Below, piece after piece: positions 57,192 to 64,000 of a stretch of DNA of 64,000 nt. The stretch covers positions 62,001 through 126,000 of the forward strand of contig NZ_FUXH01000003.1 of assembly GCF_900167225.1 (NCBI RefSeq). The letters run 5' to 3'. A model generated the notes under the pieces. The model was not told the origin of the DNA and did no database searches. It worked only from the letters and a program-made list of their open reading frames with translations. The position numbers and the translations under genes are program-made. This DNA is from Porphyromonas crevioricanis (GTDB taxonomy: Bacteria > Bacteroidota > Bacteroidia > Bacteroidales > Porphyromonadaceae). Each line of letters starts with the position of its first letter. Positions within the stretch are counted from its first letter, which is position 1.

Positions 57192-58424
57192 ATGAAAGAA
57201 TTTGTAATCTCCACCCTCAAGAGCGAAACAGCCGTGCTTGTGGGGCTAATCTCTCAGACCGAGACTGACGAACAGGTAAAGGAAAATCTTGATGAGCTGG
57301 AATTTCTGGCTGAAACAGCCGGATTGACCACCCTCCGACGCTTTACGCAAAAACTCGATCTACCTAACTCTACCACATTTGTTGGTAAAGGCAAATTGGA
57401 AGAGATTGCATCTTATATAGAGGAACACGAAGTCGGTGTCATTATATTTGATGATGAACTAAGCCCCAAACAGATTCGCAATATTGAGCTGGCACTCAAA
57501 ATCAAGGTAATCGACCGTACAGGCTTGATTTTGGATATCTTCGCTACACGGGCACAGACGGCACACGCCAAGACCCAAGTGGAGCTGGCGCAGTATCAAT
57601 ATATGCTACCTCGTCTGACCCGTTTGTGGACCCACTTGGAGCGACAACGTGGAGGTGTAGGGATGAGAGGCCCCGGAGAAACGCAGTTGGAAACAGACCG
57701 CCGTATCGTGTTGGACAAGATAGCTCGCTTAAAAGAACAATTGCGAGATATTGACAAACAAAAGACCGTGCAGCGTAAAAACAGGGGTAAAATGGTACGT
57801 GTCGCATTGGTAGGCTACACCAATGTGGGAAAATCAACTTTGATGAATGTTCTCTCCAAAACTGATCTTTTTGCTGAAAACAAACTCTTTGCAACACTGG
57901 ATACGACCGTGCGCAAAGTGGTCATACACAACCTCCCTTTCCTGCTATCCGATACAGTCGGTTTCATCCGCAAGCTGCCGACCCAATTGGTAGAGTCTTT
58001 CAAGAGCACATTGGACGAAGTCCGAGAAGCTGATTTATTGGTACACGTGGTGGATATTTCGCATCCCAATTTTGAGGAACAAATCCAAGTTGTGCAGCAG
58101 ACTCTTAAAGAGATTTTAGATGGAGAAGACAAGCCCTCAATACTCGTATTCAATAAAATAGATGCTTTCACGTTTGTTCTCAAAGAGGAAGATGACCTTA
58201 CGCCCATGACGAAAGAAAACATCAGCTTGGAACAACTCCGACAAACTTGGATGGCGCAAGCGGGGCCGGATTGTCTCTTTGTGTCTGCCAAGGACATGCG
58301 AGGGATGGATATGCTCAAATCGCTGCTCTACGAACGTGTGAAGCAAATACACGTAGAGAGGTATCCGTACAACGATTTTTTGTTTCAGGATTACAATGAT
58401 GTACTGCAGGAAGATACCGAGTAG
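57192..58424 (+). CDS. hflX: GTPase HflX
   Basis: A 410-residue ribosome-associated GTPase that splits stalled ribosomes. It has an N-terminal nucleotide-binding domain with TFVGKGKLEEIA, and the linker GVGMRGPGETQLETDRR. The GTPase domain has G1 GYTNVGKST, G3 DTVGFIRKLP and G4 NKID. Length is normal. Confidence 0.95.
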   Translation: MKEFVISTLKSETAVLVGLISQTETDEQVKENLDELEFLAETAGLTTLRRFTQKLDLPNSTTFVGKGKLEEIASYIEEHEVGVIIFDDELSPKQIRNIELALKIKVIDRTGLILDIFATRAQTAHAKTQVELAQYQYMLPRLTRLWTHLERQRGGVGMRGPGETQLETDRRIVLDKIARLKEQLRDIDKQKTVQRKNRGKMVRVALVGYTNVGKSTLMNVLSKTDLFAENKLFATLDTTVRKVVIHNLPFLLSDTVGFIRKLPTQLVESFKSTLDEVREADLLVHVVDISHPNFEEQIQVVQQTLKEILDGEDKPSILVFNKIDAFTFVLKEEDDLTPMTKENISLEQLRQTWMAQAGPDCLFVSAKDMRGMDMLKSLLYERVKQIHVERYPYNDFLFQDYNDVLQEDTE

Positions 58425-58471
58425 AGCAGTAGACATAAGATAACTTTATAAGATTTTAATTAATTGTTGAT

Positions 58472-58858
58472 ATGAAAAGGATTTCATTTCCCCTATTTAT
58501 TGTCTCTACTCTTTTTCTCTTCTGGTCTCTTGTTAGCTTCGACAAGGCCGATGGATTTGAAACTGTATCAGCCGAAAAGTTTGCCAAACTACTGGCTGAC
58601 ACCACAGTGCAGATAGTAGACGTCCGGAGCGAAGCCGAATTTGCAGCCGGTCATCTGGAACGCGCAATAATGATTGATGTACGCCAGCCCGATTTTGAGA
58701 AAAAAGCCATTGCCTCTCTCGACAAAAACTGCCATTTAGCTGTCTACTGCCGCTCAGGAGCTCGCTCAGCCAAAGCTGCCAAAATACTTGTCAGTCTGGG
58801 TTATAAGAAAGTTTATAATCTGGAGGGTGGCTACAAAAATTACCCCTATAAGAAGTAA
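58472..58858 (+). CDS. exported rhodanese-like domain protein
   Basis: A 128-residue protein. An N-terminal signal sequence (about 1-24) is followed by one rhodanese domain: VDVRSEAEFAAGHLERAIM and AVYCRSGARSAKAAKIL, with the active-site cysteine in YCRSGA. A role in sulfur transfer in the periplasm is likely but unproven. It lies between hflX and the porW-like gene on the same strand. Confidence 0.88.
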   Translation: MKRISFPLFIVSTLFLFWSLVSFDKADGFETVSAEKFAKLLADTTVQIVDVRSEAEFAAGHLERAIMIDVRQPDFEKKAIASLDKNCHLAVYCRSGARSAKAAKILVSLGYKKVYNLEGGYKNYPYKK

Positions 58859-58912
58859 GCCCTATAGCCATCGATTCTTTTCTTAGTCGATAGGCAACCG
58901 CGCCCCATTTGC

Positions 58913-61900
58913 ATGCACACGAAACTCATTCGACAACGCCATCGTATCCTCTCGGTCTTACTTGGAGTAAACCCGAGGGCATCTCTGGTTTTGCTTATCA
59001 TTTTTATTCTCCTACTCTTGGGGTGTGCAAGCAAAAAGAATACAGCCTACAATCGGTTTTACCACAGCTTCACTACACGCTACAATGTCTATTTTAATGG
59101 CAAAAATGCCTACGAAGAAGCTTATAATCAGCTCATCGAACAAAGACGAGAGAGTTATTCGGAACTTATAGCTCTGGAGCCGATTGTCTACAACCCATCC
59201 GAACCCAAGAAAACAAGTGGAGGCCCCTTTGATGCGGCTATCATGAAAGCTCGTAAATCGATTAGCCTGCATAGTATACGAAGCAAACCGGAAAGAGAAC
59301 CCTCCTCCAAAATATCTGCCAAAGAAAAAGCCTTCATGGAGCGTACCGAGTACAATCCATTCCTGCACAACGCATGGATGTTGCTCGGACAATCGCAGTA
59401 CCACAATGGAGATTTTCTGGAAGCGATGGCAACGTTTGCCTATATCGCCCGTATATACAAAACACAGACAGAGCTGAGAGACACAGCAAGACTATGGCAA
59501 CTGAGATGTTACATTGCCATGGGATGGATCAGCGAGGGGCAACGTGTTTTGGAGCTGATTCCAGAACAGTCTCCTGCCAGACGTCTCCCCGGCCTATACG
59601 ACCAGTGCATGGCAGCAAACATGCTTGGGCAAAAGAGATGGAAAGAGGCCATTCCCTTCTTGCAACAAGCAGCAAAAGCAGAAAAGCACAAGCTGCAAAA
59701 AGCACGAATACACTACCTTCTGGGGCAATTGGCTCAACAAAGCGGAGACTACCTTTTAGCAGTCCGGGCCTATTCCAAGGTTATTAGATCAAATCCCCCT
59801 TTCGAGTTGGATTTGGCCGCACGTATTCGCAAGACGGAGCTACAAGGGCGCGACAATCCACGACCTGTGGCAACTCGGCTCGAACGGATGGCCAGACAAT
59901 ACAAATACACCGAAGTACAAGATCAAATCTATCTTGCTGTCGGACATGTGTACATGGGACTGCCGGATACCACCAAGGCTCTGGCTGCCTATCATCTGGC
60001 TGCTGACTCCAGCAAAGCCAAAGCAGCCGACTACGCTTTGGCCAATTTGCGTTTGGGGGATATCTATATGGCACGCAAGCTGTACACCAAGGCACAGCCA
60101 GCCTACTCGGCAGCCCTATCGAGCCTGGACAAGCTGCATCATGATTATGATCGCATAAACGATCTCTCGACCAAGCTGGATGCCTTGGTAGTGCACGTAG
60201 CAGCTCTCAACGAACAAGACAGTTTGCAACGTTTGGCAGCCATGCCCGAAAAAGAACGCATGGCAGTAATTGACAGTGCTATAGCAGCAGCAAAAAAAGC
60301 AGCACGAGAGGCGGAGAAAAGAGCTGAGCGGGAAGGACTTTTGGCTCAACAAGAGCAAAACGATTTCTTGTCACAACAAGACAATAGGCAAGGCAATAGA
60401 GGATCATCGGGCATGTCTCTCCAACAAGTTCCCGGTTCGACCAGCGGAGAGTTTTACTTCTACAATCCTCAATTGATCACCCAAGGAAAGGCTCTCTTTA
60501 CACAAAAATGGGGACAGCGTTCTCTCGAAGACAATTGGCGCAGAAGACGCAAGGACATTGATTTTACTCCAAATGAGATAGAGTCCGACTCCAAAATGAC
60601 TGATCGACTTTCTTCTGATGCCTCTAACACAGACAACTCCTCTGTTTCGCCTGATGGTGCCGATGCTCCGTCCAACGAAGCAGGCGCATCCGATCCTTTT
60701 GAGCCGGCCTATTATCTGCGTAATATTCCTCTGACACCAGAAGCGATGGAGGCCTCCAATCAAATTGTGGTAACTGCGTTAGAAGGCATGGGGCAGGTCT
60801 TTTCAGACCAGATGGAACTTCCGGATGAAGCAATACACTCCTACGAAGCCTTACTGAATCGGTTCCCCTCTGTCTCCAACAAAGTGGAGGTGCTATATAA
60901 ACTGTATATGCTTTACAGCCAAATTGGACAGCCGAATCAAGCAGAGACATACCGCCAGCGTATTTTGTCCGAATACCCCAAGGATCCGCTTGCTCAAGCT
61001 CTAAGGGACCCGGAATACCTTAATAAACTCCGCAATATCCGGCAATACGAACAAAAGATCTACCAAGAGGCCTATGAAGCTTATATGCAAGGGAAGCCCG
61101 AAGAAGTACGTCGAAAACACAAGGAATTGCAAGAAAACTATCCAACAGCAGAATTACTGCCTCAAATGGCTTTCCTCGATGCACTATGCTATGTATTGGA
61201 AGGAGATAATGAAGGATTCAAACGCAGTCTGCAAGAAGTTGTACAACTGACACAAAAAAGCGATGTAGCAGAGCTGGCCCAAGCAATGCTTGCCCAACTG
61301 CTCAATGGGCGAAAGATCAGCAAAGGTGGGTACAAAGAATTGGATTGGGATCTACGACCGACAGCTACAGAGAAAGTCGACTCCATACTTCCTCCATTTT
61401 CTTTGCACAACGAACCCTATTGTACTATTCTGCTCTATCCCTCGGGCAGCATGGACAGGAATGCCATTGTCTTTGCTGTGAGTGCTTTTGACTATGCTCG
61501 TTTTACACGTTATACCTTGGATGCCATTCCCAGTCGCCGGGGAGAATATGAGCAGATTATGATACGCACATTCCCTTCGGCCTCTGTCGCTTGGTATTAC
61601 ATTAAACAGGCGTACGATACAGATGGCTATATGCCTAAATTAACTGATAGAGCTATTCTATTTCCTATTTCCGAAAGCAATGCCAGGCTTCTTGATGAAG
61701 GCCGAAGCTTAGCTGAGTACATGAACTTCCTTCAAGAGAATTTCCAAGGGAGAGACCCGGAGTTACTTCTCATGCGCTGGGCGACAGTCTCCGGCAGGAA
61801 ATTAGGAGAAAAAACAGACGAAAAGCAATCGAGACAACAATCCGGAAAAATCGAATCAGACAGCATATTGCCAACTAATCCCCTCACGTTCGATATTGAT

Positions 61901-62317
61901 CGCTCCATCAAGGAAGAGAACAACGACTCTATAGCTCTACCTGCCGCACAACCTTCTCTCTCAGCCGATACTGTCTCTACCAATCCTCTCCCAAGCCGAG
62001 ATATAGCCAAGCCCGAACCTCTGACCTATGAAGACACACGCCATCTCTACAACTCCCGTAAAGAGCAAGAAAAGGCTGAGAAAAGGGCTGCCGAAAGGCT
62101 CAAAAAACAAAAAGAAAAAGAACGACGCAAAGAGCTTAAACAGAGAGAACGCGAAAGAAAAGAAAGGCTCAAGCAAAGAAAGCGCGAACAGCGTGAGCGT
62201 GCCAAGCAACGCAAACAGCAGCTCAAAGAGCGTCAAAAAGAACAGAAAGGACGAGAAAAAGAGCGTAAGTACCGACTCAAAGAGAAAGAGCAAGCAAAAC
62301 GCAAGCAAAAGAGCTAG
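58913..62317 (+). CDS. porW: T9SS component PorW/SprE family lipoprotein
   Basis: A 1134-residue lipoprotein. The signal region ends in the lipobox LLLGC (C38) after a long basic N-terminus. The core is a tetratricopeptide-like region: NAWMLLGQSQYHNGDFLEAM and further repeats to about 360, then 620-760. These match SprE of Flavobacterium and PorW of P. gingivalis, needed for type IX secretion and gliding. The last 90 residues are almost only Lys, Arg, Glu and Gln, probably a long single helix. A cargo protein with a type A sorting domain is encoded at 26161. Confidence 0.88.
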   Translation: MHTKLIRQRHRILSVLLGVNPRASLVLLIIFILLLLGCASKKNTAYNRFYHSFTTRYNVYFNGKNAYEEAYNQLIEQRRESYSELIALEPIVYNPSEPKKTSGGPFDAAIMKARKSISLHSIRSKPEREPSSKISAKEKAFMERTEYNPFLHNAWMLLGQSQYHNGDFLEAMATFAYIARIYKTQTELRDTARLWQLRCYIAMGWISEGQRVLELIPEQSPARRLPGLYDQCMAANMLGQKRWKEAIPFLQQAAKAEKHKLQKARIHYLLGQLAQQSGDYLLAVRAYSKVIRSNPPFELDLAARIRKTELQGRDNPRPVATRLERMARQYKYTEVQDQIYLAVGHVYMGLPDTTKALAAYHLAADSSKAKAADYALANLRLGDIYMARKLYTKAQPAYSAALSSLDKLHHDYDRINDLSTKLDALVVHVAALNEQDSLQRLAAMPEKERMAVIDSAIAAAKKAAREAEKRAEREGLLAQQEQNDFLSQQDNRQGNRGSSGMSLQQVPGSTSGEFYFYNPQLITQGKALFTQKWGQRSLEDNWRRRRKDIDFTPNEIESDSKMTDRLSSDASNTDNSSVSPDGADAPSNEAGASDPFEPAYYLRNIPLTPEAMEASNQIVVTALEGMGQVFSDQMELPDEAIHSYEALLNRFPSVSNKVEVLYKLYMLYSQIGQPNQAETYRQRILSEYPKDPLAQALRDPEYLNKLRNIRQYEQKIYQEAYEAYMQGKPEEVRRKHKELQENYPTAELLPQMAFLDALCYVLEGDNEGFKRSLQEVVQLTQKSDVAELAQAMLAQLLNGRKISKGGYKELDWDLRPTATEKVDSILPPFSLHNEPYCTILLYPSGSMDRNAIVFAVSAFDYARFTRYTLDAIPSRRGEYEQIMIRTFPSASVAWYYIKQAYDTDGYMPKLTDRAILFPISESNARLLDEGRSLAEYMNFLQENFQGRDPELLLMRWATVSGRKLGEKTDEKQSRQQSGKIESDSILPTNPLTFDIDRSIKEENNDSIALPAAQPSLSADTVSTNPLPSRDIAKPEPLTYEDTRHLYNSRKEQEKAEKRAAERLKKQKEKERRKELKQRERERKERLKQRKREQRERAKQRKQQLKERQKEQKGREKERKYRLKEKEQAKRKQKS

Positions 62318-62328
62318 CAAGTTGCTCT

Positions 62329-62374
62329 TCTATATTGAATGGTCGTCCCCTTTTTTGGGGGAGATGAATATAGA
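62329..62374. terminator. hairpin between convergent porW and DUF6427-like genes
   Basis: TCTATATT (62329-62336) pairs with AATATAGA (62367-62374), and an inner TCCCC/GGGGGA stem has a T6 loop. It lies 12 bases after the porW stop and may end both transcripts. Confidence 0.5.
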
Positions 62375-62424
62375 GAGTATCTACAGAGAGAGCTCATGAA
62401 CTAGCGAGGGAAAGCCTCTAACAA

Positions 62425-63366
62425 TCAACCAAGAAAAGTTTGCAAGACTAACAAGACAATAAACACTGTACACAGACTTGTTATAATCCACGCCTGATAG
62501 CGCTTGGCTACAGTTTCTATAGCCTTCGCCAAAAGTACGGCTGAAGGCAAGAGCGAAAGGTAAAGCATACCGGCTGATTCTTTCGGCAAAAAGAGATAGA
62601 AAGGCAATAGGTAAAGAGGCCAAACAGTGAGGATTGCAAAAAAAGAGCGTATCCGAACTTTTTCTTTCCGAACAGTTAAATGAGTTGCAGATATAGCCCA
62701 TAACAGAGAAGAAAGCAGTATCAAGGGATAAATCCAATGAGAAATCAGAGTGTAGGTATTGAAAGCCTCGCTGGGAAAAGCCCAATTGGACATTCGCATC
62801 CATCCCTCCAAGAGAAAAGCTCGCGCTTTAGAGAAAAAAAGTAGAGGTAAAGCCAACCACCAACTCAAAAACATCCCGAATAGAAAGGCAACGATCTGCC
62901 TGGGAGTCACTGATCGAAGGAGATACAAAAACAAAAACCAAAGAGGCAGAGTATATAGCACGGGAGGCCACAGCGGCACCGAGAAGCCGAATAACAAGCC
63001 ACTGCTTGCGATCGTGATACTTCCCTCATCAGTATGATAGGCTCCTAATAGAATAATCAGAGAGAGAATAAATAGAGGAGCAGCATAAATATACATCCCC
63101 CCCCCTGACATCAATTCCGTATTGCTGCTATAAAGTAACAATGCCAAGAAAAGAAAGAGATTACTCCCTTTTTCGTCCAAAATCAATAGTTTCCGAAATG
63201 TCAGGTAACCCAATATAATCTGAACAACCATGGAAGAAATAGCAATAAAAACAGTTGAGGTCCCCCCCCTTCCGGACTCTTTTGAAAACAAAGCATATCC
63301 CAACCAAAGAAGATGTGCCAGCAATATCGCTAGCATATAATAGAGCTTACCGTTATTACCCCTCAT
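62425..63366 (-). CDS. DUF6427-like polytopic membrane protein
   Basis: A 313-residue integral membrane protein with about nine helices. No catalytic motif was recognised. It is like a Bacteroidetes family of unknown function labelled DUF6427. ATG at 63366 is preferred over an in-frame GTG at 63396. Upstream lies the promoter-terminator RNA unit at 63400-63506, which may control it by read-through. Confidence 0.65.
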   Translation of the reverse strand: MRGNNGKLYYMLAILLAHLLWLGYALFSKESGRGGTSTVFIAISSMVVQIILGYLTFRKLLILDEKGSNLFLFLALLLYSSNTELMSGGGMYIYAAPLFILSLIILLGAYHTDEGSITIASSGLLFGFSVPLWPPVLYTLPLWFLFLYLLRSVTPRQIVAFLFGMFLSWWLALPLLFFSKARAFLLEGWMRMSNWAFPSEAFNTYTLISHWIYPLILLSSLLWAISATHLTVRKEKVRIRSFFAILTVWPLYLLPFYLFLPKESAGMLYLSLLPSAVLLAKAIETVAKRYQAWIITSLCTVFIVLLVLQTFLG

Positions 63367-63399
63367 GTGTTGTATTTGCTGTATTGATCTTACCACAAA

Positions 63400-63470
63400 A
63401 ATAAAAAAGCCGATTGTCTCACGACAACCGACTTTTTCTCGTTAACCTTAAATCTAATACCATGAAAAAC
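63400..63470 (-). ncRNA. putative small RNA or attenuated leader
   Basis: A compact unit on the minus strand. A full promoter (63506-63477) gives an expected start near 63470. About 30 bases of sequence with GGTATTAGATTTAAGG follow, then an intrinsic terminator. The terminator has a 15-pair stem (63437-63423 with 63418-63404, two G-U pairs that exist only on the minus strand, loop of 4) and a U-rich tail. The RNA would be about 70 nt. No ORF fits. It could be a free small RNA (the Bacteroidales-1 motif has a similar promoter-to-terminator layout) or a leader of the gene at 63366. The identity is an inference. Confidence 0.55.
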
Positions 63471-63476
63471 ACGGCG

Positions 63477-63506
63477 CAAAGGTAGTAGTTTTTTTTATTT
63501 ATGCAA
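63477..63506 (-). promoter_or_regulatory. promoter of the putative small RNA
   Basis: TTG (63506-63504), a 19-base A/T-rich spacer, and TACCTTTG (63484-63477) on the minus strand. It resembles the tRNA-Thr promoter, including the TTGC context of the -33 part. Confidence 0.65.
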
Positions 63507-63851
63507 GTTTTATTTATTCTGCTTGAAGGTAAATTTCGTCTCCCTCTTCCACTTCAATCGTCGAGAGAAACATTCCCTAAAATCTCCATAAATAAACTGT
63601 TAATAGGCGATTGGCATATCTCACTCTCTTGTCCTTTGCTCCAAAACACAATGACTCACAAGGTATTGAAAGGGTTTTACAGTCCTTCTATTTTTAACAA
63701 ATACAAAAAAAACAAGAGTTGACACAAGCTCTTCGCATTGAGGATGCAAAGCATCTGCAGCAAAACTTTCGAAAACCATAGTTATAATGAGAATGATCTG
63801 ACGAGGATCTTCTTTTCCAAGGGAAACGAAAGACATAGAAAGTTTTGCGCA
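63507..63851. other. intergenic region between small RNA promoter and tRNA-His terminator
   Basis: About 345 A/T-rich bases without a supported gene. Frames here (for example 63694-63981 minus) run through the tRNA-His terminator and the tRNA itself and are not real. Confidence 0.55.
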
Positions 63852-63886
63852 TAAAAAAACTCCCTCCGCAAATATGCAAAGGGAGT
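63852..63886 (-). terminator. intrinsic terminator of tRNA-His
   Basis: On the minus strand ACTCCCTTTGC (63886-63876) pairs with GCGGAGGGAGT (63869-63859), with G-U pairs, and a run of seven U residues follows. It is 17 bases after the tRNA 3' end. Confidence 0.82.
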
Positions 63887-63902
63887 AAACGAAACAAGGG
63901 AG

Positions 63903-63975
63903 GGTGGACGATGGGATTCGAACCCACGACAACCAGAACCACAATCTGGGGCTCTACCACTGAACTACGTCCACC
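63903..63975 (-). tRNA. tRNA-His (GTG anticodon)
   Basis: The minus strand folds as a cloverleaf: acceptor GTGGACG/CGTCCAC, D arm GTTC/GAGC-like with loop AGTGGTA, and anticodon stem CCAGA/TCTGG. The anticodon loop TTGTGGT has anticodon GTG. The T arm is GTGGG/CCCAT with TTCGAAT. The extra G at position -1 (63975) opposite C73 (63903) is the histidine identity element. Confidence 0.95.
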
Positions 63976-64000
63976 ATTCAAACCAGCCGGAGAGAAACAT

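Noticed and set aside
63694-63981. Frame over the end of the window
   Set aside because: It runs through tRNA-His and its terminator.

Overview
The window looks like a chromosomal segment of a Bacteroidales bacterium, most likely a Porphyromonas species. Several sequence features support this. Gene starts lack clear Shine-Dalgarno sites, and the promoter box TAnnTTTG of Bacteroidetes, often as the exact 8-mer TACCTTTG, lies in front of many genes. There is a type IX secretion (T9SS) component of the PorW/SprE family and a T9SS type A sorting domain. A GldB-like protein, a Bacteroidetes-type large IspG and a LptD-like outer membrane protein are also present. No insertion sequence, CRISPR array, prophage or rRNA operon was seen; two tRNA genes (Thr-CGT and His-GTG) are present. 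The species cannot be fixed from the window alone.

Layout: 1-1.4 kb holds the 3' part of an inhibitory-type serpin. 1.5-6.0 kb is a minus-strand block with pdxJ, exbB, exbD, a tonB-like gene, a DJ-1 family gene, a TM2-domain gene and a DUF2752 gene. nadK follows on the plus strand. 7.0-9.7 kb carries two overlapping SGNH/GDSL hydrolases. 10.0-13.3 kb has tRNA-Thr, a small unknown gene and valS. 13.9-19.8 kb is a tight minus-strand operon with a PH-like membrane protein, two polysaccharide flippases, an asparagine-synthetase-like protein and a GldB-like protein, probably for a surface glycan. 20.1-25.8 kb has lemA, a DUF2207 gene, ftsE, lysC and menA. 26.2-32.0 kb has two related leucine-rich-repeat proteins flanking a gcvH-purE-ispG-dut operon. 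32-40 kb is an envelope block: LptD-like, a small unknown protein, a DUF1469 protein, YtxH, an M48 protease and PpiD. 40.6-41.3 kb is a TapB-like secreted protein whose signal peptide is separated from the mature part by a frameshift in an A6 run.

42.3-45.7 kb is the nadB-nadC-nadA operon for de novo NAD synthesis, to be read with nadK and the NAD-consuming ligA and sirtuin nearby. Then come a GlsB-like protein, mannose-1-phosphate guanylyltransferase, DUF2851, the sirtuin, an NlpE-like lipoprotein, ligA and rarA. 54.2-55.8 kb carries cobT and cobU. 56.1-63.4 kb has a YeiH-type transporter, hflX, a rhodanese, PorW/SprE and a DUF6427-like membrane protein. The window ends with a probable small RNA unit and tRNA-His.

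The most unusual non-coding signal is a set of three intergenic arrays with a strict 22-bp period (about 13.75, 41.77 and 53.68 kb). Two share one unit sequence, and the third has the same period but a different unit. They resemble in style the brick-like tandem-repeat MITEs reported for Porphyromonas gingivalis. Other points worth a look are the frameshifted secreted protein, the paired LRR proteins with different export signals, the compact promoter-terminator RNA unit at 63.4 kb, and the glycan operon with an asparagine-synthetase-like protein that lacks the glutaminase cysteine.
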